Shown one piece after another: positions 6,861-14,537 of a stretch of DNA of 35,571 nt (position 1 is the stretch's first letter; each line of letters opens with the position of its first letter). The stretch comes from Clostridiales bacterium. GTDB taxonomy: Bacteria; Bacillota; Clostridia; Christensenellales; CAG-138. The stretch is from the NCBI GenBank assembly GCA_918244965.1, contig CAKJYC010000051.1, forward strand, positions 1-35,571, written 5' to 3'. Made by a program: the position numbers and the translations under genes. Below the pieces are notes generated by a model. It was given only the letters and a program-made list of their open reading frames with translations. It ran no database searches and was not told the origin of the DNA.

Positions 6861-6887
6861 CACATACAAGGAATATCCCTTTTCCCT

Positions 6888-6910
6888 TCGCCGCAAACGG
6901 TCCGGCCCCT
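6888..6910 (-). repeat. Conserved 3'-UTR element, copy 1
   Basis: Read on the minus strand, this 23-base element begins one base after the aminotransferase stop codon and ends in GACCGTTTGCGGCGA. It matches the element after the flippase-like gene (31800-31822) at 22 of 23 bases. The core can form a 3-bp CCG/CGG stem with a TTTG loop. Confidence 0.7.
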
Positions 6911-6911
6911 G

Positions 6912-8108
6912 TTACGGCAGCCGTAGGGAATCCAGCAATGCCTTGAGCGCCGGGATGCTCTTCAGGATCATCTCATGGCTGACGCAAGTGGACAGCCGGA
7001 GGTATCCGGGGCAGCCGAACGGCTCGCACGGCGGGACGAGAATGTTGAATTCCTTCGCCTTTTCGGAAAACGCAAGCGCGGATTCGAGCGGCGATTTCAG
7101 CATGATGTAGAACGCGCCGTGCGGATATGCGCAGGTGTAGCCCATCTCGGTGAGCGCCTTGTACAGGGTCTTGCGATTCTCATCGTACGGTGTGACGTCC
7201 GGCATAACGTCGTTGTCGCAGCAGGCCTCGACGACGTACTGTGCGCTGGTCGGGGCGCAGATGTGGCCGAGCGCGCGGGCCGAGCCCGTGACGGCATAGA
7301 ACAGATCGAGGCTGTCGTCGCATGTGTCCGGCACATAGACGTAACCGATGCGCTCGCCGGGCAGGCTCAAGGATTTCGACCACGAATAACAGACGACGGT
7401 GTTCTCATAGATGCCCGGAATGAACGGCGCGGTCACGCCGTCATACACGAGCTCGCGATACGGCTCGTCCGCGATCAGGTAGATCGGATGGCCGAATTCA
7501 GCGCTCTTTTTGCGCAGGAGCGCCGCCAGCGCTTCGAGCGTTTCGCGCTTGTACACGACGCCGGTGGGGTTGTTCGGCGAATTGACGATGATCGCCTGCG
7601 TATGCGCGGAAAGATACGGCTCGACCGCGTCGACGTGCAGATCGAAGTCCTCGGTGTTCGGCGGAACGACGACGACCTTGCCGCCGACGGCGCGGATGAA
7701 CGTCTGATACTCCGGGAAATACGGCGCAAGGATCACGAATTCCGCGTCCTTGACGCACATCGCCTTCAGCGTGCTCATGACCGCCGGCGCGGCGCCGCAG
7801 GTGATGAAGATGTTCTGCGGACGCGCGTTTGCGCCGAAGCGCCGGTTCAGATTGTTCGCGATCGCCGCGCGTACCTGCATCGCGCCCGCCGCCGAGGTGT
7901 AGCCGTGGACCTTGACGGTGTCCGGCCGCTCGGCAAGCTGCAGAAACAGGTCCTGCACCGCCTTCGGCGCGGGCACGGACGGATTGCCGATCGAGAAGTC
8001 GAACACGTTGTCCGCGCCGACCTCCGCCTTGCGCTTCAGACCGTACTCGAAGAGCTCACGAATGCCCGAACGCTTTGCGCCGAGCTGTACCATTTCGTTT
8101 ACCAGCAT
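6912..8108 (-). CDS. Class I/II PLP-dependent aminotransferase
   Basis: This 398-residue cytoplasmic enzyme transfers amino groups between an amino acid and a 2-oxoacid. Fold-type I features seen are the GYTSAAG loop near 69-75, NSPNNPTG (176-183), DEPY (214-217, Asp binding the PLP nitrogen), the Schiff-base lysine Lys245 in YSWSKSLSLPGERIGY, and the carboxylate-binding C-terminal arginine in YLRLS. It is the last gene of the ior operon, 23 bases after ptb with a GAGGGAGGAA ribosome binding site. From context it probably makes the 2-oxoacid that IorAB decarboxylates, such as an aryl- or branched-chain pyruvate; that is inference. Relatives are often annotated as aspartate or aromatic aminotransferases, and sequence alone does not separate these. 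A conserved 23-nt element and terminator follow. Confidence 0.92.
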   Translation of the reverse strand: MLVNEMVQLGAKRSGIRELFEYGLKRKAEVGADNVFDFSIGNPSVPAPKAVQDLFLQLAERPDTVKVHGYTSAAGAMQVRAAIANNLNRRFGANARPQNIFITCGAAPAVMSTLKAMCVKDAEFVILAPYFPEYQTFIRAVGGKVVVVPPNTEDFDLHVDAVEPYLSAHTQAIIVNSPNNPTGVVYKRETLEALAALLRKKSAEFGHPIYLIADEPYRELVYDGVTAPFIPGIYENTVVCYSWSKSLSLPGERIGYVYVPDTCDDSLDLFYAVTGSARALGHICAPTSAQYVVEACCDNDVMPDVTPYDENRKTLYKALTEMGYTCAYPHGAFYIMLKSPLESALAFSEKAKEFNILVPPCEPFGCPGYLRLSTCVSHEMILKSIPALKALLDSLRLP

Positions 8109-8131
8109 TGGATGATTCCTCCCTCAAAAAA

Positions 8132-9031
8132 TCACATACCGCGCGCAACGACTGCGCCGAGCGCGACAGACGCCAGCTTGACCTCCGCGCTGTCCGCGCG
8201 GGACACCAGTACGATCGGGACCTTTGCGCCGACGGCGATGCCGGCGTTCATGGCCCCGCCGAAGATCGACATCGCCTTGCCGATGCCGTTGCCCGTTTCG
8301 TACGACGGCACGAGCAGGATATCCGCCTGCCCCGCGCCCTTCGCTTCGTAATGCTTGTGACGGCACGCCGCCTCGGAGACCGCCAGATCGAGCCCGACCG
8401 GGCCGTACACGTTCATGTTGTACGGGGCCCAGCGGTCGGTCATTTCGGAAAGCGTTTTTGCGTCGACCGTCGACTGGATCTTCGGGTTCACGACCTCCGC
8501 GCCGCAGATGCACGCCGCGTTGATCTCGTCATAGCCCAAGGCCTTGAACACCTTTGCCGCGTTCTCCAGGATCTCGGCCTTCTTGTCGAGGTCCGGGAAC
8601 GTGTTCATGCCGCCGTCCGTCAAGCCCATCATGCGGTGGCCCTTCGGCTCGTACATCATGACGTGGCTGATGAGCTTGCCGGTCCGAAGCCCCGCTTCGG
8701 GCTTTAAGACTGCGCGCATGATGTCCGGCGTATTCAGAAGGCCTTTCATCAAGAAATTCGCACGACCCTCGGATACGCACCTGACCGCGCGTTCGGCGCA
8801 GTCCGGATCGGAATCCGCATGGAGGATCTCGTAATCCTTCGGATCCTCGCCGAGCTCGTTGAGGATTTGGATGATGGTCTCCTCATGCCCGACCAGAATC
8901 GGTTCGGCGATGCGGCGGCGCTTTGCCTCGACGACCGCCTTCAAAACGTCGGCGTCGTGCGCGGCGGCAACCGCGATGCGGCCGGAGGCGAACCCCTCCG
9001 CCGCGGTGATGATTTCCTGAATCGTTCTCAT
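8132..9031 (-). CDS. ptb: Phosphate butyryltransferase (phosphate acyltransferase)
   Basis: This 299-residue enzyme of the PTA/PTB family exchanges the CoA of an acyl-CoA for phosphate, giving acyl-phosphate for the kinase. The single-domain length and the pairing with buk fit Ptb rather than acetate-specific Pta. Family segments are visible: AVAAAHDADVLKAV near the start, NFLMKGLLNTPDIMRAVL (about 100-117), and the C-terminal glycine-rich DILLVPSYETGNGIGKAMS and GAKVPIVLVSRADS. The ATG at 9031 overlaps the buk stop codon (ATGA), so it is translationally coupled; an upstream ATG at 9058 would lie inside buk. In this operon the substrate may be a branched-chain or aromatic acyl-CoA rather than butyryl-CoA, because no butyryl-CoA pathway genes are nearby. 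Confidence 0.93.
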   Translation of the reverse strand: MRTIQEIITAAEGFASGRIAVAAAHDADVLKAVVEAKRRRIAEPILVGHEETIIQILNELGEDPKDYEILHADSDPDCAERAVRCVSEGRANFLMKGLLNTPDIMRAVLKPEAGLRTGKLISHVMMYEPKGHRMMGLTDGGMNTFPDLDKKAEILENAAKVFKALGYDEINAACICGAEVVNPKIQSTVDAKTLSEMTDRWAPYNMNVYGPVGLDLAVSEAACRHKHYEAKGAGQADILLVPSYETGNGIGKAMSIFGGAMNAGIAVGAKVPIVLVSRADSAEVKLASVALGAVVARGM

Positions 9032-10098
9032 TGCCGTTCCCCCAGATATGTTTTGCATTCCCCGCCGTGCAGCACGCGCAGCGCGCCTTCGGCAAGGCTC
9101 TTCATCTCCTCTTCGCCCGGAAACCGCAGCACCTTTGCAAGCGGCGCAAGGTACGAATCGAGTTCGTCACAGAACGCCTTCGAGTACGCCATGCCACCCG
9201 TGTAGACGATCGCATCCACCTTGAAATGCAGCACGGCCGCCAGCGCGCCGACATCCTTTGCCAGCTGATACGCAAGCGCCTTGAAGATCAGCGTCGCCTC
9301 CGGGTCCTCGCCGGACAGCGCGCGGCGCTCGACCTCACGGAAGTCCTTCGTGCCGAGGTACGAATAGACGCCCGCCTCGGAGCCGATCATCTTCTTGATC
9401 TCCTGCTTGGTCTTGCCGGAGAAGCAGAGGTTCACGACCGCGTTCACCGGCAGCGCGCCGCCGCGGTCGAGACCCATTGCACCATCGTCCTTGACGTTGA
9501 AGTTGTCGACGACCATGCCCTTCTCGTGCGCGGCGACCGAGACGCCGCCGCCCAGATGCAGCACGATCAGGTTCAGCTCCTCATAGGCCTTTCCGAGCTG
9601 CTTTGCGGCCTTCCTGGCGACGGATTTCTGGTTCAGCGCGTGGAAAAAGCTCTCGCGCTGCATGCCCTTCAGACCCGAAACGCGAGCGAGGTCACAAAGC
9701 TCGTCGACGCAGACCGGGTCGACGAAGAACGCGGGAATGCCCAAGGGGTCCGCGATCTCGCGCGCGATGTATGCGCCGAGGTTCGCCGCGTGTTCGCCGT
9801 AGAACGGGTGCAGAATGTCCGTGATCGCAAGGTCGTTGACCGCGTACGTGCCGGACGGGATGTGACGGAACAGGCCGCCGCGTCCGCAGACCGCGTCAAG
9901 CGTATGCAGGTCGACACCGTTTTTGTCGAGCGCGTCCAGAATCAGCGCCTTGCGATACGGCATCTGGTCAGCCACATGCTCGAATTCCTTCAGATCTTCG
10001 GCACGGTGGTCGATCGACACGCGCAGCTGTTCCGTTTCTTCCTCGAACACGGCGATCTTCGTGGACGTCGCGCCGGGGTTGATGACGAGTACCTTCAT
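9028..10098 (-). CDS. buk: Butyrate kinase (short/branched-chain carboxylate kinase)
   Basis: This 356-residue ASKHA-fold kinase converts acyl-phosphate and ADP to the free acid and ATP in the cytoplasm. Seen are the N-terminal phosphate loop NPGATSTK (7-14), CGRGG near 91, the HLGGGVSVAAHEKG segment, MGLDRGGALP and the C-terminal YTGGMAYS, all typical of the acetate/butyrate kinase family; length is that of Buk (about 355) rather than AckA (about 400). It starts 3 bases after the iorB stop codon and overlaps ptb by 4 bases. The order iorA-iorB-buk-ptb makes it the ATP-yielding step of an amino-acid oxidation route. Phenylacetate, indoleacetate or isovalerate are candidate products, not demonstrated. 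Confidence 0.95.
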   Translation of the reverse strand: MKVLVINPGATSTKIAVFEEETEQLRVSIDHRAEDLKEFEHVADQMPYRKALILDALDKNGVDLHTLDAVCGRGGLFRHIPSGTYAVNDLAITDILHPFYGEHAANLGAYIAREIADPLGIPAFFVDPVCVDELCDLARVSGLKGMQRESFFHALNQKSVARKAAKQLGKAYEELNLIVLHLGGGVSVAAHEKGMVVDNFNVKDDGAMGLDRGGALPVNAVVNLCFSGKTKQEIKKMIGSEAGVYSYLGTKDFREVERRALSGEDPEATLIFKALAYQLAKDVGALAAVLHFKVDAIVYTGGMAYSKAFCDELDSYLAPLAKVLRFPGEEEMKSLAEGALRVLHGGECKTYLGERQ

Positions 10099-10101
10099 AG
10101 C

Positions 10102-10674
10102 TTACACCGCATCGAAGCCCGCGTGGTAGGCTTTCAGATTCAGCTCGCGGAACTTCGGCGGAACGACGTCCGAAATGACCGCGTCCCAGTCGATGTCCGT
10201 CATGCCCAGCGCTTTTACCATGCTGCCGAACAGCACGATGTTTGCGCACTTGACGTTTCCGAGCTCCGCCGCGATCTTTTCCGCGTTCAGCGGATAGACC
10301 TTGAAATGCTTCTGCATCGCTTCCAGGCAGCCTTCGGGATACTGCACATAGCCCGCCGCAATCGTGGAGGACGCCATTTCATAGTCGTTGATGACCGCGA
10401 CGCCGTCGGGCTTCAGATAGTTTGCATAGCGCACGGCTTCCATCTTCTCAAACGCAACGATGATGTCCGCCGCGCCGTCGCCGATGACCGGCGAATAGAC
10501 CTTGGTTCCCCAGTGCACCTGCGTCGAAACGCTGCCGCCGCGCTGGGACATGCCGTGGACCTCGCTCATCTTGACGTCGTAGCCCGCGCGCATGAGTCCC
10601 GTGACCAGCACCTTTGCGGCAAGGATCGCGCCCTGACCGCCGACTCCCACCAAAAGAGCACTCTTGTTTTCCAT
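10102..10674 (-). CDS. iorB: Indolepyruvate ferredoxin oxidoreductase, beta subunit
   Basis: This 190-residue protein is the gamma-domain (catalytic-domain partner) subunit of the two-subunit 2-oxoacid:ferredoxin oxidoreductase IorAB. The nucleotide-fold glycine motif LVGVGGQGAILAAK (8-21) is followed by the conserved EVHGMSQRGGSV (38-49), which marks IorB-type subunits. With IorA it forms the oxygen-sensitive complex that turns aryl pyruvates plus CoA into aryl-acetyl-CoA, CO2 and reduced ferredoxin. It starts 3 bases after the iorA stop codon, with an AAAGGAGAAA ribosome binding site inside the iorA end. Confidence 0.95.
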   Translation of the reverse strand: MENKSALLVGVGGQGAILAAKVLVTGLMRAGYDVKMSEVHGMSQRGGSVSTQVHWGTKVYSPVIGDGAADIIVAFEKMEAVRYANYLKPDGVAVINDYEMASSTIAAGYVQYPEGCLEAMQKHFKVYPLNAEKIAAELGNVKCANIVLFGSMVKALGMTDIDWDAVISDVVPPKFRELNLKAYHAGFDAV

Positions 10675-10677
10675 CGC

Positions 10678-12429
10678 TTATTTCTCCTTTCTGGTGATCG
10701 CGCCCATCGGGCAGACCTGTGCGCAGACCGTGCAGCCGACGCAGGTCGTTACGTCGATCTTCGCCTTCTTGTTCTCGACCATGACCGAGGGGCAGCCGAC
10801 GGACAGGCACTTCTTGCAGCCGATGCACTTCGACGTGTCGACCTCGCACTTGCCGATGTCGTGCTTGATGCGCTTGATCAAAAGGCACGGACGGCGCGTG
10901 ATGATCGCTGCGGGGACCTCGGAGTTTGCGGCGTTCTGCACCGCCGCTTCCATGGCCTTGAGGTCCTGCGGATCGACGATGATGATGTTCTTGTAGCCGT
11001 AGGACGCGAGGATGTCCTCGATCTTCAGCTTCTCGGCGATCTCGCCCTCCAGCGTGAAGCCGCTGCCGGGGTTGTCCTGATGGCCGGTCATACCGGTGAT
11101 CGAGTTGTCGAGCACCACGGGGATGACCTTGCCTTTGTTGTAGATGATCTCCGCCGCGCCGGTCATGCCGGAATGGAAGAACGTGGAGTCGCCGACGACG
11201 CCGAAAACCTTCTTGTCGGTCTGGCCGGACGCCTCGAACGCCTTCGCCATGCCCATCGCGACCGTGAACCCGCCGCCCATGCAGACGCAGGAATCCAGCG
11301 CATTGAGAGGCGGCGCAAAGCCGAGCGTATAGCAGCCGATGTCGCCCGCCACGACGTAGTTCTTGTGACGGCCGATCGTGTAGAAGAAGCCGCGATGCGG
11401 GCAGCCCGGACACAGAGCCGGCGGACGGGACACCGGCTTCACGCCGACGTCGACCGTTGCGGGCTTCTCGTTGAACAGGCGCTCACGGAGAAGCTGCGGG
11501 TTCAGCTCATACAGGTTGCCGATCAGCTCCTTGCCGACGCATTCGATGCCCGCGGCCTTGATCTGCTCTTCCATGAACGGATCGAGCTCCTCGACGACGT
11601 AGAGCTTCTTGACCTTCTTTGCAAAGGATCTGATCAGCTCCATCGGCAGCGGATTGGTGAGGCCGAGCTTCAAAAACGACGTACCCTCCGGGAACGCGTC
11701 CTTTGCGTACTGATACGCGATCGACGCGGTGACGACGCCGATCTCCGTCCCGTTGATCTCCTCACGGTTGAGCTTCGACGTGTTCGCGTACTCCTCCAGC
11801 GCTTTGAGGTTCTGTTCGACCTTCGCATGGTTCACATACGCATTCGCCGGAGACGAGACGTACTTCATATTGCGCTTGTACGGCGGGACCTCGCGCGTGA
11901 AGCGCTCGCCAAAGGTGACAAGGCTCTTCGAGTGTGCGACGCGGGTCGTGATACGGAACAGCACCGGCATGTCGAACTGCTCGGAGATCGCATACGCTTC
12001 CTTCAGGAAATCGAGGCATTCCTGCGAATCAGAGGGCTCGACCATGCCGATCTTCGCCGCGCGGGCGTAGTGCCGGTTGTCCTGCTCGTTCTGGGAGGAG
12101 TGCATGGAGGGATCGTCCGCCGAGACGATGACGAAGCCGCCGCAGACGCCGTTGTACGCCGCCGTGAACAGCGGATCGGCCGCGACGTTGACGCCGACGT
12201 GCTTCATCGCCGAGAGAGAGCGCACGCCCGCGATCGACGCGCCGTATGCGACCTCGACCGCGACCTTTTCGTTGGGCGCCCACTCGCAGTACAGATCGTC
12301 CTTATACTGCGGCAGGTTTTCAAAGATTTCCGTGCTGGGTGTACCGGGATACGCCGAGCAGACCTTAACGCCCGCTTCAAACGCACCGCGCGCGATCGCT
12401 TCGTTGCCGGAAAGCAATACAGGATCCAT
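10678..12429 (-). CDS. iorA: Indolepyruvate ferredoxin oxidoreductase, alpha subunit
   Basis: This 583-residue cytoplasmic protein uses thiamine diphosphate to decarboxylate aryl pyruvates oxidatively to acyl-CoA, passing electrons to ferredoxin. Layout: an N-terminal pyruvate-ferredoxin-oxidoreductase-like domain (about 1-175, with AYPGTPST at 26-33), a middle domain, the TPP-binding domain (about 335-510, with CPGCPHRG, GDIGCYTLG and GDSTFFHSG ahead of DNS at 441-443), and a C-terminal 2[4Fe-4S] ferredoxin segment (Cys535, 538, 541, 546 and Cys563, 566, 569, 573). Start: the ATG at 12429 has an AAGGCGGA ribosome binding site 8 bases upstream; two upstream in-frame ATGs lack one. It leads the operon. 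Substrate preference (indolepyruvate, phenylpyruvate or other) is by family and not certain. Confidence 0.95.
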   Translation of the reverse strand: MDPVLLSGNEAIARGAFEAGVKVCSAYPGTPSTEIFENLPQYKDDLYCEWAPNEKVAVEVAYGASIAGVRSLSAMKHVGVNVAADPLFTAAYNGVCGGFVIVSADDPSMHSSQNEQDNRHYARAAKIGMVEPSDSQECLDFLKEAYAISEQFDMPVLFRITTRVAHSKSLVTFGERFTREVPPYKRNMKYVSSPANAYVNHAKVEQNLKALEEYANTSKLNREEINGTEIGVVTASIAYQYAKDAFPEGTSFLKLGLTNPLPMELIRSFAKKVKKLYVVEELDPFMEEQIKAAGIECVGKELIGNLYELNPQLLRERLFNEKPATVDVGVKPVSRPPALCPGCPHRGFFYTIGRHKNYVVAGDIGCYTLGFAPPLNALDSCVCMGGGFTVAMGMAKAFEASGQTDKKVFGVVGDSTFFHSGMTGAAEIIYNKGKVIPVVLDNSITGMTGHQDNPGSGFTLEGEIAEKLKIEDILASYGYKNIIIVDPQDLKAMEAAVQNAANSEVPAAIITRRPCLLIKRIKHDIGKCEVDTSKCIGCKKCLSVGCPSVMVENKKAKIDVTTCVGCTVCAQVCPMGAITRKEK

Positions 12430-12471
12430 GTGTAATTCCGCCTTTCTCATAGTTTCCGTTGAAAACGGTTG

Positions 12472-12477
12472 ATTATA
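12472..12477 (-). promoter_or_regulatory. -10 box of the ior operon
   Basis: A perfect TATAAT is read on the minus strand, giving a leader of about 36 bases before the iorA ATG. No good -35 box is found at 16-18 bases, since that position is taken by the upstream terminator stem. An activator may be needed, or the T-rich flank may help. Confidence 0.55.
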
Positions 12478-12486
12478 TGATATATG

Positions 12487-12512
12487 AAAAGGACAGCCGA
12501 AGCTGTCCTTTT
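12487..12512 (-). terminator. Terminator of the MFS gene
   Basis: An 11-bp perfect stem (12512-12502 with 12497-12487), including the A/T ends, closes a TTCG tetraloop and is followed by T-rich sequence. It begins 3 bases after the MFS stop codon and is near-symmetric, so it may work both ways. Confidence 0.85.
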
Positions 12513-12515
12513 GCA

Positions 12516-14429
12516 TCAATCATCGACGTCCAGCGCCTCAAGGCCTTTCTTTCGGACCGGCTTTGCATCGCCGTGCTTGACGAACAGCATTGTAAAGAAT
12601 GCAAGTCCGCCGGCGATCGTTGCGTAGGGGAACAGGCAGGTGAAGCCGAGCCGATCCATGAACATGCCGGAGAGGAACGGCGTAACAGCCTGCGCCGCCA
12701 TGCTTGCCGCGTAATAGTAGCCGGTGTATCGGCCGACCTCGCTGCCCTTGCACAGCTCCACGACCATCGGGAAGGAGTTGACGTTGATCGTCGCCCAGCC
12801 GATGCCGGCAAGTGCGAACATGATGTTCATGACCATGGTCGGCGTGCTCGCGCGCATGAACGATGCGCCCGCAAAGGTAGCCGTCAGGATCACGACGCCG
12901 ATCAGGATCGCCTTCTTGCGGCCGATCTTCGAGGAGAGCAGGCCGATCGGCAGGTACGAGATGATCGCCGCCGCCTGCGCGATGATCATCGTGAGGTTAT
13001 AGTCCTTGTCGAGCACGCGGCTCGCATAGATCGAATACTTGGAGGTGACGGCGTTGTAGCCCACGAACCACAGCACGACCGACGCGAGGATCAGCATCAG
13101 CGAGATCTTCTCGCCCTTGCTGAGCTTCTTCGAGCCGGACTGCGCTTCGGTATTGTCGGTTTCGTCGATGCCGAGTTCCTTGCTCGACTTTTCCATATCG
13201 CGCGCCCATTCGGGCTCCTTGACCGTCAGCATAAAGACGACCAGCGCGATCAGCATGATGATGACGATCGCACCGAAGAAGCCGATGCAGTTCATGAACG
13301 TATTGGAGATCGCTCCCGTGTTGAAGAACATGCCGAGCCCCAGCACCAGCGCGCACACGCCGCCCGCGCTGCCCATCAGGTTGATGACTGCGTTCGCCTT
13401 GCTGCGCAGCGGCTTGATCGTGACGTCCGGCATCAGCGCGACAGCCGGGCTGCGGAAGATCGACATGCCGATCAGCACAACGAGCAGCACCGCGATGAAC
13501 GTGATCAGTACGCCCGGATTGGCGATCGTGATGCTCCACACATACGCCTGCCGCGCGGGCACGACGAAGTCGATATAGTCGGGGTTGGTCTTGAAGCTGA
13601 TCTGCTTATTGGGATCGGCGATGGTCGGATCATAGATGTTGATCTGCGCAAACTCCGCAAGGAACGCGTCCTCGGTCGGATATTTCTCGCTGAGCTTGAA
13701 GCTCACGCCGTCCGGCGTCTGCGGATCGCGTCCGCCCTTCAGAATGTTCTTGACGAACCAGTTGTCGGACTGGCCCTCGCCCTGATGCGCATAGATTTCA
13801 CGGTATGCATCGGCCGCCTTGGGGTTCGCCGCAAGACGCGCGGGCACGATGTATTTCAGGTATTCTTCATTGTCCAGATACTTGCGCTCGCCGATGCTGT
13901 GGAAGGGATCGTTGTCCTCCTTTGTCCAGTGCTTCACGTGGCCCTCGGCGTCTGTCTCGACGATCTTTGCCGGAATCTTCAGAAACGCTTCCCTGTCCGG
14001 ATATCTCTCCTTCAGCGTGTAGCTCTCTCCGTCCGCAGTGAAGAGCTCCTTTTCGCCGACCGTGTCGTAGACGTCCGCAAGCGACATCGTATTGATCTCG
14101 GTCACGCTTTTGATGTTCTTGTCGATCTGCATGTAATCGACGGCAGCCAGCGCAAAGAACGCGACGACTGCGATGATCGTGCCGACCAGAACGTAGGGCT
14201 TGCGGCGGCCCATTTTGTTTTTACACTTGTCGGAAAGTCCGCCGAAGAACGGCAGCAGGAAGAGCGCAAGGATGTTGTCGAGCGCCATGATGATGCCGGA
14301 CAACGTCTGCGTCATGCCGAACTTATCGGTCAGGATCTTGGGGATAATGGTGTCGTATGCCTGCCAGAAGGTGCAAATGAGAAAGAACGCAAAACCGACG
14401 AGGATCGTTCGTTTGTAATTGAGTTTCAT
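12516..14429 (-). CDS. MFS transporter with large duplicated outer loop
   Basis: This 637-residue membrane protein resembles the GPH/sugar-symporter and SLC45-like branch of the major facilitator superfamily. Helix 1 is at about 8-30, helix 2 at 43-63, the cytoplasmic 2-3 loop motif GGLSDKCKNKMGRRKPY at 63-79 and helix 3 at 79-98. About 200 hydrophilic residues (99-298) follow before helix 4; by the positive-inside rule they face outside. A second cytoplasmic loop motif (SSKIGRKKA) marks the C-terminal half. Usual relatives are 440-500 residues long, so the insert accounts for the excess. The insert holds two related copies of a segment (129-199 and 236-294). The ATG at 14429 has a GGGGGA ribosome binding site and a strong promoter. 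The substrate is unknown; position next to the ior operon does not prove amino-acid or oxoacid transport. Confidence 0.85.
   Translation of the reverse strand: MKLNYKRTILVGFAFFLICTFWQAYDTIIPKILTDKFGMTQTLSGIIMALDNILALFLLPFFGGLSDKCKNKMGRRKPYVLVGTIIAVVAFFALAAVDYMQIDKNIKSVTEINTMSLADVYDTVGEKELFTADGESYTLKERYPDREAFLKIPAKIVETDAEGHVKHWTKEDNDPFHSIGERKYLDNEEYLKYIVPARLAANPKAADAYREIYAHQGEGQSDNWFVKNILKGGRDPQTPDGVSFKLSEKYPTEDAFLAEFAQINIYDPTIADPNKQISFKTNPDYIDFVVPARQAYVWSITIANPGVLITFIAVLLVVLIGMSIFRSPAVALMPDVTIKPLRSKANAVINLMGSAGGVCALVLGLGMFFNTGAISNTFMNCIGFFGAIVIIMLIALVVFMLTVKEPEWARDMEKSSKELGIDETDNTEAQSGSKKLSKGEKISLMLILASVVLWFVGYNAVTSKYSIYASRVLDKDYNLTMIIAQAAAIISYLPIGLLSSKIGRKKAILIGVVILTATFAGASFMRASTPTMVMNIMFALAGIGWATINVNSFPMVVELCKGSEVGRYTGYYYAASMAAQAVTPFLSGMFMDRLGFTCLFPYATIAGGLAFFTMLFVKHGDAKPVRKKGLEALDVDD
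13548..14045 (-). repeat. Duplicated domain in the MFS outer loop
   Basis: Residues 129-199 and 236-294 of the transporter share the pattern DGxSxxLxxxYPxxxAFLxxxAxI, then a spacer, then (D/P)xxYxxxxVPARxA. Repeat 1 has YPDREAFLKIPAKI and YLKYIVPARLA; repeat 2 has YPTEDAFLAEFAQI and YIDFVVPARQA. The repeats lie about 107 residues apart, on the predicted extracellular side. Confidence 0.75.
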
Positions 14430-14466
14430 AGCTTCCCCCGATCGACCGAAAGTCCGTATTTTTACC

Positions 14467-14500
14467 TTTTCATTATAGCGGAAATGCGGTATAATCTCAA
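14467..14500. promoter_or_regulatory. Overlapping divergent promoters, MFS gene / GDPD gene
   Basis: Minus strand (MFS): TTGAGA read from 14500 to 14495, 17-base spacer, TATAAT read from 14477 to 14472. Plus strand (GDPD): TTTTCA at 14467-14472, 17-base spacer, TATAAT at 14490-14495. Each -10 box touches the other promoter's -35 box, so both lie in the same 34 bases and must exclude each other. Both leaders are about 36 bases long. Confidence 0.75.
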
Positions 14501-14537
14501 TAGGGTACGATCTTATATTATCAAAGGAGAATCCAAA

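Noticed and set aside
9031..12435. A 1,134-codon plus-strand frame across iorA, iorB and buk
   Set aside because: It runs antisense through three well-conserved enzymes and over their gene boundaries. A real gene would not keep all three opposite-strand families intact.
12459..14537. Upstream extension of the GDPD frame to 972 codons
   Set aside because: The extension is antisense to the MFS gene. The real start at 14538 has its own promoter, ribosome binding site and membrane-anchor sequence.
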